NCBI RefSeq assembly: GCF_032854445.1
Contig: NC_088304.1
Coordinates: 5,768,001-5,828,000 of the forward strand
DNA from: Liolophura sinensis
Lineage: Eukaryota; Mollusca; Polyplacophora; Chitonida; Chitonidae
Length of the DNA: 60,000 bases
Reading direction: 5' to 3'
The translations under genes and the position numbers were made by a program. This document shows positions 1 through 12,190 of the stretch, in pieces; positions within the stretch are counted from its first letter, which is position 1, and every line of letters starts with the position of its first letter. The notes beneath the pieces were generated by a model. It was not told the DNA's origin. It saw only the letters and a list, made by a program, of their open reading frames with translations, and ran no database searches.

Positions 1-39
1 GGTGCTATTTGTCATTGTTGTTAGCCTGCCTCATAAAGG

Positions 40-154
40 CAAATATATAGGACACATGTACTTCAGATATTAATTTACAATGAAACTGTTAATTCTTCCC
101 CAAGGCCTTCCCAGAGAAAACAAATATATAGGACACATGTACTTCAGATATTAA
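40..154. repeat. Short direct repeats near window start
   Basis: A 34-bp sequence starting CAAATATATAGGACACATG occurs at 40-73 and again at 121-154. The part 72-148 is also repeated exactly at 1071-1147 (77 bp), so this is a segment of a dispersed or locally duplicated repeat. Confidence 0.85.
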
Positions 155-269
155 GATTTATCATGTTGTTACACTGGCCGACAACACGCAGGTTTTGAGA
201 CAGGACATTACAACAACAACGTGACATCCCCTTTGTGATGTAACACCAACGCTGTACGGAGTGAATAAA

Positions 270-595
270 TGCTCGGGGGTTTTCTGTTGTACTTAACAAT
301 TTTTGAGTCATATGTCAGTAAACAATCATCAGGTGGGTGTAGTTATAATGTGTCTTCTTCTGCCTGGGAAAGTCTGCACCGCCAAAGTGCTGCCCCCACT
401 GAAGTATCATGCCAAAGACACCATACATGACTCCCCACATGGTCACATTATACTGACACCGCACCGATCAGTCCTTTACCTTACGGTGCTGAGCGTCAAG
501 CGAGGCAGCAACAAGCACCATTTTTAAAGTCTTCGGTGTGACCAGACCCAGGTTTGATCCCGAGTCCATCGACTTTGAGAGGCTTTACGGCATGG
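270..595 (-). mobile_element. SINE group C copy
   Basis: Begins with a tail-like GTACTTAACAATTTTTGAGT and contains the group C landmarks (CTGCCCCCACTGAAGTATCA, CACATTATACTGACACCG, GAGGCAGCAACAAGCACCAT). The tRNA-like head should lie at the right end near 550-595. Old copy with substitutions and indels. The 74-codon frame at 303-527 is a by-product. Confidence 0.75.
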
Positions 596-599
596 TAGG

Positions 600-1070
600 A
601 CCAATCTGATAATTTTAACATGGGGTGGTATGTACACATCACAAAGTGACATATCTGATGTTGATTATTTTGTACTTACCTTAATTTTATATTGTTGAAC
701 TAATCCACGGAATAACAACAGAGGATTAAATCAGGATTAGACTGGCTAGAACCTGCTTGGCTATATTATATCTCTATGGCACCCTGTAGTGATAGGCACT
801 AGAGGCCAAGCTGGAAATGTTCTAGCAGCCATGTTACTAAAGTTACGGAAACTATGTAACAATAAGGATTTACAAGTATATATAAGGTTTGGTAACTATC
901 TTGTTACACTGTAAGACATGTAACCATATACAGAGAATGGACTTGAGATAGATGAGAGATGGACCTCACATTATATGTATATATTCACCATGGACCATAC
1001 TGTACATGTTATATATGGCACATATACTTCTACCTATATAATATCTTTATTTATCAAAGGTAGCTTGGTC
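600..1070. other. No feature seen
   Basis: AT-rich sequence without splice-bounded frames or recognised repeats. Confidence 0.6.
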
Positions 1071-1147
1071 AATTTACAATGAAACTGTTAATTCTTCCCC
1101 AAGGCCTTCCCAGAGAAAACAAATATATAGGACACATGTACTTCAGA
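1071..1147. repeat. 77-bp exact copy of 72-148
   Basis: Identical to 72-148 over 77 bases and in the same orientation, about 1 kb apart. The flanks differ on both sides. Confidence 0.88.
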
Positions 1148-1274
1148 GTCCAATCAAAAAGTACATCAACATATCTAAAACAAGGTAAAGCGCCAACCAG
1201 TTTAAAAAGAGAAGCTATATACATTCACACATACCAAAAAAACTACAACACAACCAATAGTGCTGTTCCCGCAA

Positions 1275-1412
1275 CTGTCCCAACCAGCAGGAGAAGTAAG
1301 GCAGTGGGAGACGGCCCTTTACCGACCCCTTCCTTCCCACCTGTTGGCTGGAACCCCTACACACATGTACAGAGAACAAACCAAGTGAGTGGGAGATGGC
1401 CCCACATATATA
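1275..1412 (+). repeat. Dispersed repeat R, copy 1
   Basis: Shares GTGGGAGACGG/AGCCC, TTACCGACCCCTTCC and TGGAACC...CACACA with 52200-52345, and in reverse with 21130-21310. At least three copies in the window. No ends or coding capacity determined. Confidence 0.7.
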
Positions 1413-1463
1413 ATATGTCATAGGCAGATACATGTATGGCATTAGTTCTAGTATGCTGAATAC

Positions 1464-1690
1464 CAGTTACCTTAATTCCACAACCTTTTTTTATATGAAA
1501 AAGCAGATTTCGGCACAATTTATGCACATTTTGAAGTTTATTTTGGAGACAGAAATACATCTGCTGGTTTGGCCAATTTCAGGGCTTCACAAAAAATATA
1601 ATTTTATCGGTTTACATAGACTCATGCTTTCAGAATATGCTTGAATTAACACCTTGCAAACATGTGAAGAGATTGATGAATTACAGTACT
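1464..1690 (+). mobile_element. Small TIR element D, copy 1
   Basis: Left end TTAATTCCACAACCTTTTT and right end GATGAATTACAGTA are an imperfect inverted pair. Internal landmarks are TTTATGCACATTTTGAAG, TGGAGACAGAAATACAT, GGGCTTCACAAAAA and AGAATATGCTTGAATT. About 227 bp with no coding capacity, so a non-autonomous DNA element (MITE-like). TA dinucleotides flank both ends. Confidence 0.72.
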
Positions 1691-2097
1691 AGTATTTGGT
1701 AAACTGGCATGTTGTCTGGTCTTCACAGCACGCCTTTATATAGTTTTTGACACAGAAAGACAACCAGGGATATGCATATAAAATATAGAAAACCAATTAA
1801 AAATGATCAGACTGATCTTGGGTGGGTTTGAGTTCTCATTACAGGAGAGATAATCATATTGTATGGGCTGTATATGCAAGTTGAGCTGTACTATGCTGTA
1901 AAGTACATACGGTATGGTGAAGTTTTTACCGCAGTGAGATGTCACTCTGTTGTTGTAATGAAGTAACTACTGGGCACTCAGACTACAGCTGATAAAGAGG
2001 AACAAATCTGACAAGAATACTTCATTTAAGTTTTCACTTATTCATCCACATTATAGATTTTTTTATAATTCAAGTTTTTGATTAATTTCTTAACAGA
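1691..2097. other. No feature seen
   Basis: Unique-looking AT-rich sequence; no supported exon. Confidence 0.55.
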
Positions 2098-2328
2098 AAA
2101 CATACTGTGAATCTTCAACCTCTTCAATCTCTAAAGCACTTATTTCAGTGGAATTTATGCATACGCTTATTATGACAATGACACCAAAAATTTTATTGTT
2201 TTTGTCACTAAAGATACAGTCTGCATAAAACTCTGCAGATTATTTCTCTACACCCCATAGTTCTCTGAGAATGTTCCAAAACTGTTAGCTGAAGTGGTGG
2301 TTGAAACGGCTGAAGAATTCAAGTATTC
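2098..2328 (+). mobile_element. Small TIR element E, compact copy
   Basis: Starts TACTGTGAATCTTCAACCTC and ends GGCTGAAGAATTCAAGTA, an imperfect inverted pair. The interior matches, in reverse, 56703-57045 (GTGGAATTTATGCATAC, TTATTTCTCTA, GTTCTCTGAGAATGTT). No protein-coding capacity. The ends resemble those of element D. Confidence 0.72.
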
Positions 2329-2935
2329 CTGTAAGAATTATCACACCATGGTTTTTCTGTGCTTCTGTAAGTGCACTTTCAAATACCAGGCTTAAGGTGA
2401 AAGAGAGTCCTGTCATCACTGATGTGATTTAGGTCACAAACAGGAGTATTTCACCTACCATAGGATGATACATAAAAGGACTGTTGGGCAATTAAAGTCC
2501 TTTATTTTTGTCTAATTAACCTTATGGCCTTAGCAACAATCCTGCAGGACATTGATCTGCGCTGAGCAAACAACTGACCCATCACAGGGACAAATGTGTG
2601 TGCATGTGTGCACATGTGCACAAACAGCCATGATGCCAATCAGACTTGGAACACACTGCGGTCAACAACAACCAGCTCCCTGCTTCTATAACGATGTGCT
2701 AATTAGTTAGACATTGTACAACACAAGCGTCAATTGCCATGCTAACTAGACAGTCTCTGACTCGCTGAACCTTGTTAGTAAACAACATGATACAGCAGAA
2801 TAACAAAATGGCAGCAACCTTGTTCAAGAAGCAATTAGAATAACAGCATGAACCTTTTGTGGACTGAAATAGTCTTGGGTGTTTTTTATAAACCTGCATG
2901 TAAATGGAACGACACATGGGACAGTCAACAGAGTA
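2329..2935. other. No feature seen
   Basis: No repeats or splice-bounded frames recognised. Confidence 0.55.
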
Positions 2936-3276
2936 TGTACTAATGTATGTATGTACTAATGTATGTACAAATGTATGTGTGTATGTACGTGTGTGTGTGT
3001 GTTTGTGTTAGTATGTGTCAGTATGTATGTATGAATGTATGTGTGTATGTACGAATGTATGTGTGTATGTACGAATGTATGTGTGTATGTATGTATGTCG
3101 GTATGTATGAGTATATGCATGTATGTACAAATGTACGTGTGTATGTACGTATGTATGTGTGTACATTTATGTATGCATGTATGTATATGCATGTATGTAT
3201 GTATGTAAGTATGTATGTTCGAATGTACAAATGTATGTATGTATGTATGAATGTACGTATGTATGTATATATGAGG
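2936..3276. repeat. (TATG)n-type microsatellite
   Basis: About 340 bp of TATG units with interspersed TGTG, TACGAATG and TACAAATG variants. Frames on both strands are open as a by-product (M-Y-V-C and H-T-Y-I repeats). Confidence 0.95.
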
Positions 3277-3281
3277 TTATT

Positions 3282-3562
3282 ACGTCATACTTAACAATTT
3301 TTCAGTCACGTGACAATGAAGAGCCAAAGTGCTGTCTCCACTGAAGAATCATGCCAAAGACACCACACATGACACCCCACCCAGTCACATTATATTGACA
3401 CCATGCCAGCCAGTCCTGTCTCTTTGCCCAAATGCTTCAGAGCTCAGAGCTGAGCATCAAACGAGGCACCAACAAATACCATTTTTGAAGTCTTTGGTAT
3501 GACCCGCCCTGGGTTTAATCTGGGTTGTCCCGGTTTCGAAGTTCTAACCATGAGGCCACCAA
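3282..3562 (-). mobile_element. SINE group C copy
   Basis: Starts GTCATACTTAACAATTTTTC after the microsatellite. It includes CACCCCACCCAGTCACATTA and ACCATTTTTGAAGTCTTTGG, then a head-like end (GGTTTAATCTGGGT, and CATGAGGCCACC as the reverse of a tRNA-like 5' end). Near full length. Confidence 0.78.
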
Positions 3563-5550
3563 AGTGGGCAAACAAAGCTGTAAAAGAGAGGCTGAAAATA
3601 ATGCAAAATTAACATGTCTTGAAGAAGGCCAATGTACAAACTTGTCAATTAGAAGCTTTGCTCAGGTCTTCAGAATGCACATACATTCACGTGCCCCCTT
3701 TTTGTCCCCCAGAAGTACCTTGGAAGCTCTATCTTACATTGGTTGAATCAAAAACAACCTGTTCAGAAATGTGTAAAATTTGGAAAAAACACGAAAAAAA
3801 AGTAATGTCCCTTGCATGAAATATTAATCAGTTTATGTCTACAATGAGGGAAATATGTCTACCAAATTGGGATCTTCTGTCATAAATAGTTTTGAACAAA
3901 TTGTGTCCACAAGTAACACACACAACATGACAAGTGGACAGAAAGTTCAAAATCAAAATACCAATATAAATAAAACACTAGCAATGGAGTTTCCTGACTT
4001 TCACAAAAACCACATTCTGTCCCCAACACGGACCAAATACTACAATCTGGGTTATTTACAAAGAGGGGTGAAAACGGCCGTAAATAGTCACAGACAACTT
4101 TTCTAATGCCCTTGGTAACAGTCATGTGATCAACTTCTAATATGGAATTTTAACAAAGATTTGGGCTGTCCCATGCTCGAGCAACCAGAATCTAGATGTT
4201 GTGTCACTTGTACCCCAGCGTACACATGGTTAAAAAGCAACAGGGTTAGGGTGACATGAGCGAAACCAGACGCATCCACAGGTTGTAGAAATAACTTGTG
4301 CCTGACTGGATAAAACGGATAACATAGTGGTCACCTAACTTTTGATTGTCTCAATGTGTGTGATTTTACTTACTTTGAAGTGCCATATCTCTGTTATATG
4401 TTTCAAGCTTCCAGAGGAATATGTACATTTGGACTGGTGTTGTCTTTTCTTTTAACAAGTATGTATTATAAACATTATAATCATGTAGCCATGACCCCCT
4501 GCTTTTTTTGAGGAAGCACAAAAAAATGTTAGAGACACACAAGAAAAGCAAACATTCTTAAGAAACTGGCGGAAAACATTCTTAAGAGATTGACTGCACA
4601 ACATGGCATGGGAAAGTTTTTCTCCTTGAAGTAACTCGGGAGTAAGTTGTTACTGGTTTCTACCAAATGTGCTGATGATTTGTGGACAAATTGCTAACAT
4701 AGTACTTCCTGTAGTACAAGAGGGCAATCATCAGCTTAGCCGGGCCTTGGTCACAATTGTAAAGGGAACAGTGGCCATTGTCTATGCATTGCTTTTTTCT
4801 ACGCTTTCTGAACTTTTCCAAGCAGATTTGTGCACGGAATTTGAGAGACGGCCAGTGATGGGGAAAAATGGAAATGAAACACTCGCTCAGTCTGAAACCA
4901 AATAAAAAAACCACTAAAAAATCTGCCTAGTCACCTCGGCTTTTTTTTATTTCATGTTTTCACTGTTTTTTTGTTTTTTTATTTGGCATATCCAGCATCA
5001 ATGAATCATCACAAATTCATGTTATCTTTGCCATCGATTAAAAAGTCATCAATTTATCCTCTTTGTTATCAACATCAAGTTATTCTTCTCTGATAGATAA
5101 GCCATCAGGAACCCGTAATACTATTGACTGGTTGTCGCTAACAGCTATTTGTATCATCATTGTCATGCCTGTAGGAGTGTACAGTCCTCACAGCCAGGGG
5201 CTGTAACAGGTAATCAATTGTGTGATATCTAGTAAAGAGCCCTACTGGATAATCTAAAGGTTTTACATAACATACCATGTATTGGACCACAGTGCACAGT
5301 TCTAGCAACGTTTTGCAGCTGCACATGTAGTCAGCACAAAAGATTTATATGTAGTTCAATGTTCACACTGAATTTAGTTTATACACACATATGAATTTAG
5401 ATTGGATCCAGTGAAGTAGTTCAACCAATCAGATAGCCTGGATGCTGTTTAAAACAGCCAGTAGTTTCACAGAATTTTCAGCCAATAATATTTCAGTAGC
5501 AGGGTGTAGTCAGCACAAAAAATTTATATGAATCCTTTTGCATGTACAAC

Positions 5551-5551
<1 letters not shown>
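3563..5551. other. No gene seen
   Basis: About 2 kb with short chance frames only. A 24-bp direct repeat beginning GTAGTCAGCACAAAA occurs at about 5327 and 5506. Poly(T) runs at 4940-4980. Confidence 0.55.
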
Positions 5552-5586
<35 letters not shown>

Positions 5587-5599
5587 TGTACATGTACTT
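5552..5599. repeat. (TA)n then (GTACAT)n microsatellite
   Basis: Alternating TA for about 30 bp followed by TGTACATGTACATGTAC. Confidence 0.93.
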
Positions 5600-6119
5600 G
5601 TTTTTCTCTATATATTTCTTTATAGGATTGGGGTTTTAGAGCATACATGTACCCTTATTCGTCTATAAATTTCTGGGACATCTGGCCTGCTTTTTTTAGC
5701 CAATATAATTATAGTAGGAATTTTTTCACAAGGTTAGTCCATCTAAGACACAACATATATGTATTCATATCTTTACTTTTCCAAAAAAAAAAAAAAAAAC
5801 TGGGAGAAAATGTAATTCTTTGCTTTCAGCACTATTAATATCTGGCCTAAATATTACAGGAAGTAGAATTATCTTATAACAACTGTCCAGGTTACTCCAC
5901 AGATATTTCACTCATTCATCTACTTTCAAATTTATAGGAAGAGAAAAGCTTCTTCTTTTACCAGGAGCCCAACAAACTTTCAAACCAAATTGATTTAATT
6001 ATTTGAATTAAGGTTTAAAATGGTGTGCTTAACTAAATTTAACTCCTGTATGTTGGTTGGTCAGTTTTATGGGTGGAGCAAATAGGGCAGAGCCCTGACA
6101 ATCCAGGTCAATCTAAAAA

Positions 6120-6475
6120 CTAAGAAACAAACCTTTTATGAGCGTAGAAAGCTCTCCTTTTCTTAGCCATAGCAAGTCCATTCCGGAGTTGGGCATTTAG
6201 CTGGGCCAAGGCCAAGTTTGGTCGAGTTTCCTGAGAACTGCGAAGCTGTCTGAGTTTTTGCCACCCTGGAGACAGTGATGCGGCTCTTCCAGCGTACGCC
6301 TTGTTGACAGTACTAGTCGGCATATTACCTAAATCAGTCAGTCTTTTTCCAAGAAATAAGACTCTCTTTTGGCCAAAATTCTGTTTTCCTGCTTTTTCAT
6401 TGACAACTGTGACCATCTTCAGTGTTAGAGGAACAATCGCTTGGATAGCATTATATCTCTTATCAGACAGAAGTT
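6120..6475 (-). CDS. Possible terminal exon, basic C-terminus
   Basis: A frame open for 118 codons ends at a TAG at 6120-6122. The most upstream acceptor in phase 1 is AACATGAG above 6475, which is weak. The frame reads ELLSDKRYNAIQAIVPLTLK near its start, then a basic part with KQNFGQKRVLFLGKRLTDLG and, near the end, GLAMAKKRRAFYAHKRFVS. The even, basic, glutamine/alanine/leucine-rich composition looks protein-like and the region overlaps none of the repeats I identified. A methionine at 6414-6416 could start a shorter frame. Phase 1 would let it join the gene at 22.9-54 kb, but it may be a separate gene. A donor-like AAAAG|GTTTGT just before the stop is a possible but poorer alternative. 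Confidence 0.45.
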
Positions 6476-6533
6476 CTCATGTTACAGCACCATCTGATAG
6501 GTTAGGAGACTTGATCACATGACGCCTATGTTA

Positions 6534-6595
6534 CTACTGATGTATTCTGAAAGGCCTTCAAGACTACTACTGATGTATTCTGAAAGGCCTTCAAG
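6534..6595 (+). repeat. 30-bp tandem duplication
   Basis: CTACTGATGTATTCTGAAAG and the following ten bases occur twice in direct succession. Confidence 0.9.
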
Positions 6596-8117
6596 ACTGT
6601 CAGCACTTACAAACAAGTACTCATGAGCAACAAAGCTTCCGTAGGAGGATGGTTCTAAGACGCTATCAGTGAAGGCTGTAAATTACAACCACAATGGTCA
6701 GCGCTGTGAACTTGCCTGTGGTTAATGCCACGCTCTTTTCTTGAGTACACATCCCACAACATTACTGAACAAGATAGCACCATCTCAAAGACATCAATCA
6801 ATACCTTAATCCTCTTGTAGAGAGAACAATACAGCCCCCATCACTGCATCCTCAGAGCAAAACAGTGGCTAATCCAAAGGGAATATGGTACTCAAAGAGA
6901 TTGGCAGCCGACAAACCAATGGCCGAGAATGAGGAAAAATTTGCTTAACGGTTACCCATTATTGATTTCACCGATACGGACCCGAAGCCACAGCATTTAA
7001 CACTGTGACCTAATCAGCTCTGGTGTCGATGATGGACAACAGTCTGTATTAGCAGTAAGGTTAACGCTATCAGCCAAGCCAAACAATCAGCAGTTTTCCA
7101 ATAATACCTAGTAACTCCTTCCTGTTTCTCATTTTTATCCTGGATATGATTTGATCCTAACAGCTACATAATCTCACACCCTATCACCACTCCATGCAGG
7201 TCACTGGCTGACTGTCCTAAAGACAAACATCTCCATTTATGGACGTAACATTGTGTAAAAACCAGCAGGTCTCTCTCTATACCTGACAGGTACAGATATA
7301 ACATTTCCGCAGAGACCAGCATTAACGTGTTAATAATTCTAGTCACGAGTGGTATTGCAAACAAACCTCCGAGCCCCCTTAGCAATATCAATTATGTATT
7401 CCACCAATTACAGGTTTACATGCTCAAAATCTCTGTGATTTAATTCCTAACAATAAATATAACCATATCTGTAAATGACAGGTGTAAACCATCTGTGATA
7501 TTGTAATTACAGCAGAGAGGTGAAATGATGATGATAAAAGTAGGTTAAGTACAAAATGTATGAATGTGTCAACATTTAATTATAGGCTAAACATTCTGCA
7601 TTATTTATTTCTATTTATTTGGTCATATATTTGACTGATGTTTTATCTTATTCTTCAAAACATATCACTATAAAGTTGGTTGTGCTGGATTGTCACTATG
7701 ATAGTGACAGCTTTATGATCCAGGCAAAAAAAAGAAAAAAAAAGAAACAAACCTCTCTTCCTGACTGAAGCCATTAGTCCCATTACTTTTCTATTTTTTC
7801 TTTTTTATTTCATTAAATATTAACATGTTTATATGATATGGCAAATTGAAAGTCGATAATAAAACCCCTTAGGGTCCTTGTTTGAGTTCTAATAAAATTT
7901 GTGTTAATTTTCTCAATTTACCTGACAAACCCTTTGAGAATGCCAGCAGGTGCTTTATTCAAATACACAACCTTATTAATTACCTAGTATTAAAGTGATG
8001 ACTCTGACAACTGTTGTTTATATACTGTAAATTTAGTAATCAAATCCTGTGTTAATCAGCACACTTTTTTCCTTTAATCATGTCAAAAGTTTTAGTCTGG
8101 AAAGGTTGCAATTTATT
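6596..8117. other. No gene seen
   Basis: No repeat family or supported exon recognised. The minus frame at 7164-7391 lacks convincing splice sites. Confidence 0.5.
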
Positions 8118-8694
8118 TTAAAGGAAAGGAAAACACAAAAATGATGCCAAAATTGGATGAAAGAGCATTAAAACTTATTTGCAAATATGATCTTTGGATT
8201 TTTTTGCATTTTTTTTTTCAAGAGAAAATGGTTTGAAAATATTTTTGTATGATGGGTATTTCTGACCAACTTTTGGTATTTATCGTTGTTGCATAATAAT
8301 GTTCTAAATGAGGATGTCATGCTTGTCTAATAAATTTATTTGAATGTAAATTTCTTGTTTATATCGAAAAATTTAACCCAAATTATGATAATATTTATGA
8401 ACATATTAAAAATATAAATATGATTTAAATTGAGGTTTAATACAATTGTTAGCTGAAAAGAACAAATTCTAGTGCAAAAATATTTATTAAACCTGTGTTA
8501 CAGCCTCATGTACGACATTATTAAACAAAGACTATAAATACCAAAAGGTGGTCCCAAATACCCACCATACAAAAATTATTTTCAAGTGTCTTTTTCTCCT
8601 TAAGGAAAAATCAGAAAAAATATTGAAGACCACATTTAGGAATAACTTTTTGCATTCTTTCATCTGAACTTTATGTCATTTTATCTGCCTTTAA
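8118..8694. mobile_element. 577-bp fold-back element with TTAA ends
   Basis: The left half is matched by the reverse complement of the right half along nearly its whole length. Examples: TTTTTGTATGATGGGTATTT at about 8244 against the reverse of AAATACCCACCATACAAAAA at about 8556, and TTTTGGTATTTAT at both sides. The centre is near 8406. TTAA occurs at both ends (8118-8121 and 8691-8694), with AAGG following. No coding frame. The arms carry many mismatches, so the insertion is old. Confidence 0.75.
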
Positions 8695-9274
8695 GCAATC
8701 CAGCGCATGTAATTTAATTTTGGAAATAAATCTACATCAGACAGGTTGGTCATCTTTGGCTATGCAATGGAACATGTCTTGATCTCTATTAAAATACAAA
8801 ATTTATCCTCAGCTATAAATTTTCTAAAACTGCTAAAAAGAAGTGGCCATTCATCATGAACGTTCTTTCAGCCTTTTGTAACTGTCTTTGTTCTGGTGTG
8901 GCTATAAAACATTAGTCCATTGCACGGTAAAACAAATCATTAAATTACAGAAAAGACAACAAGCCGTCTTGAAGCCTATATCGTTGCTATGACAATGGCA
9001 AAACAACATGGCCTGAACAAAGCACATGCATATATTGCAACTCATTATACAGTATATGTATTACACACATTGTAATTATCACGGACTCTTTTTACACAAA
9101 CATTTCCCCGACACATAATGGGGAAGCTTTGATCCAGAGTAATAAATAATACATCTTTTACTGATGAACTGGCACGGATCTTGGGCGGCAGTGCAGTCTG
9201 AGAACTCAACATCAGCAGCATAGGGGCTGTTCAACCATCATGCAATCGATCGATTCAATGCGTTCATGTTTTGG
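8695..9274. other. No feature seen
   Basis: AT-rich, no recognised repeats or exons. Confidence 0.55.
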
Positions 9275-9277
9275 TTT

Positions 9278-9520
9278 TTACGTTGTACTGAGCAATTTTT
9301 CGTCATACGATGACCAGGTACCAGCAGGTGTGTGTACATATACTGTATCTTCTTGTGGCAGGGCGAGTCCATGTCTTCAAAACGCCGCTGCCACTGAAGT
9401 ATAATGACAAAGACACCAGACATGACACCACACCCATTCACACTATACTGACACCAGACCAACCAGTCCTGTTTTGCTTTGCCTAACTGCTCAGTGCAGA
9501 GCGCCAGGCAGCAAAAAGTA
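9278..9520 (-). mobile_element. SINE group C copy
   Basis: Tail-side GTTGTACTGAGCAATTTTTC, then CTTCTTGTGGCAGGGCGAGT, CACACCCATTCACACTATAC and GACCAACCAGTCCTG. The tRNA-like head side is degraded after 9520. Confidence 0.75.
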
Positions 9521-9579
9521 CAATCTGTTATGGCCCACTCTGGGGTGGTCTCACGTACAGGTAGGTGTCAAATCAACAC

Positions 9580-9765
9580 AGGACATCTCTTATCACAGCT
9601 GCTTATGAAGTCGGCTTACATACAGAAGAGTTACAAGACAAATGTGAAATCACATGAGTCGTGAGAAGTTAGCAGGAAGTGATCAGTGGTATTTTGCAGA
9701 GGAAATATAAATGGTGAACAGTGAAAGTTTTCTTGTTTGATGAACAAAGTGACACATTATGAGCA
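9580..9765 (+). repeat. Dispersed repeat H, copy 1
   Basis: Similar to 39815-39975: AGAGTTA(C/T)(A/G)AGAC(A/C)AATGT, AATCAC(A/G)T(G/A)AGTC and GTGAACAG(T/A)GA(A)AGT. Function unknown. Confidence 0.6.
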
Positions 9766-11208
9766 GCGAGAATTCACTGAGATCACATAATGTGAGGTAT
9801 ACATGACAGAAAGTCGTAATATAGCGCTACATGGTTCTTAAATTAACACACATGTAGAGGTCAAACTACAACAGGGCCTCTATTGTCACAGCTGGTTAAG
9901 AAGTCAGGTTATACAAAAGAATGGTCCAGGGTGCCAGCTACACGCGAGAGGATTAGTTATTTGGGGTAGGTAGCTGGGCGGAATTCTCACCTATGGGATC
10001 ATCTAAAACGAAGGGCCAAGCTGCTGTGTAACAAGACTATTTACTCTACATTCTACAGCTCTAACTACAGGTGTAAATTGGTGAGCAGTTTCCTGTTTAA
10101 TATCTTTGAAATTTATCCGAATGCTTGAGCCCTGAAATCTCAATGGTTATACAGGGCTGTTAAAGGGTGTAGAGTAAAAAAAAATTCTGCCCTATCTGAA
10201 GGCATCGTCTGATTGGTTCAGAAGGACAAAATTACAGCAGCGAAGGAAACATTTATTTTCCTCTATATACACAATTTTTCAGGCAAGATTTTACCAGCAG
10301 CCCTTGAAAACTTCTCAGGAGACATAAAGATGAGCGGTGTATCATCAAATTCTAGACCGCGGACATCTGCACAAGTCCCCAGCAAGCAGAAAGGTGAAAA
10401 TTAACATGGGCAAGTACAGGGAAATGGACAACATTGGGTGATATTCAGAGAAGTATGGCTGATAATAACCAGAAATTATAGTACAAAAGACAACAGAACA
10501 ATATGCACAGCATATATCAATTGTGATGGTCAACACAACCTGGTTTTGGACTTTGATGTCAGAGGCTGTGAAGCAGAAGTTTGTGTGAACTCCCATGTTA
10601 TTTAGACAATTAACATACCGCCGTGTGCGAGCATATAATCATATTTGCACGTGTAAAACGGCAAATGCCTGGATGTCCATGGTCTCAAATATCCTTTTGT
10701 GGCTCCAGTCTGAAGCAAGTGTTAGAGTATACCAGTATCTGTAGGACAACAAGGCCTAGTTTATTACTGCAGAAAAACCCGTCTCTGTAATGAGGTATAA
10801 AATTACACCTGGTCATGCACAGGTCATCGTGCATGCAACATCAATGGAGTACCAGTTGTAGACATGCATGGTATTCGGTAGACAGGCATTCTGGGAAACC
10901 GCGCACCTTGTCTCATTAGGTGGAGCACGAAAGCTGAACCTGATTTGCCTCAGGTTTTTGAGACAGATATTAGTAGTGTTGAAAGTAGAACAGTACATTT
11001 CTTTACCATCCTTTTGGCAAAGTAAAGATACCAGTATGTTGTCCATTAGATGGTCTAACCACGTGAGAAAAAAGAAACTCAATATTCCTGCTACAATTAC
11101 ATATATATATTGGCTAAAATGAGCGGACTAGGTATCCCATAAATTAGAAGAAACAGGGTAAGGTATATGCTCAGGTTAACCTTTACTGTATACATGTACA
11201 CTACCCGT
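9766..11208. other. No gene seen
   Basis: Only short chance frames. No recognised repeats apart from fragments like CAGCTGGTTAAGAAGTCAGG near 9890 that echo 9598. Confidence 0.5.
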
Positions 11209-12190
11209 CATACATATGGGAGCTAAATAATAAAATTTATTATTTTCTGTTATTTTCTGGACAGAACATCCAAACCATTACCATGTATGGTAGATATATA
11301 CATGCGGTATCTCGAATACATAGGAGCTAAATAATAAAACTTAACCTTTGCCCTCTACACTACATGTGCCCAGTATGCTCTGAAGCTGAACAGAACATCC
11401 AAACCATTACCATACATAGTGGATATATACATGTGGTATCTCAAATACATAGGAGCTACATAATAAAACTTAACCTTTGCCCTCTACACTACATGTGCCC
11501 AGCATGTACAGAGCATCTAAACCGTTACCATACATAGTGGATATATACATGTGCTATCTCAAATACATAGGAGCTACATAATAAAACTTAACCTTTGCCC
11601 TCTACACTACATGTGCCCAGTATGCCCTGAAGCTGAACAGAACATCTAAACTATTACCATATATAGTGGATATATACGTGCGGTATCTCAAATACATAGG
11701 AGCTAAATAATAAAACTTAACCTTTGCCCTCTACACTACATGTGCCCAGTATGCCCTGCAGCTGAACAGAACATCTAAACCATTACCATATATAGTGGAT
11801 ATATACATGCGCTATCTCAAATACATAGGAGCTACATAATAAAACTTAACCTTTGCCCTCTACGCTACATGTGCCCAGCATGCCCAGGAGCTGAACAGAA
11901 CATCTAAACCATTACCATATATGGTAGATATATACATGCGCTACCCCAAATACATAGGAGCTACATAATAAAACTTAACCTTTGCCCTCTATGCTACATG
12001 TGCCCAGCATGCCTGAAGCTGAACAGAACATCCAAACCATTACCATATATGGTAGATATTTACATGCGCTACCCCAAATACATAGGAGCTACATAATAAA
12101 ACTTAACCTTTGCCCTCTACGCTACATGTGCCCAGCATGCCCTGCAGCTAGACAGAACATCTAAACCATCAGCATACAAGGTAGATACAT
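11209..12190 (+). repeat. Tandem array, unit about 126 bp
   Basis: About 7.5 units marked by ACTTAACCTTTGCCCTCTAC, CATGTGCCCAGCATGC, ACAGAACATC and ATAGGAGCTA(C/A)ATAATAAAA. Unit length varies from 119 to 130 bp. A single diverged unit lies apart at 13983-14036. Confidence 0.92.

Noticed and set aside
2947-3344. M-Y-V-C repeat frames
   Set aside because: Product of a TATG microsatellite.
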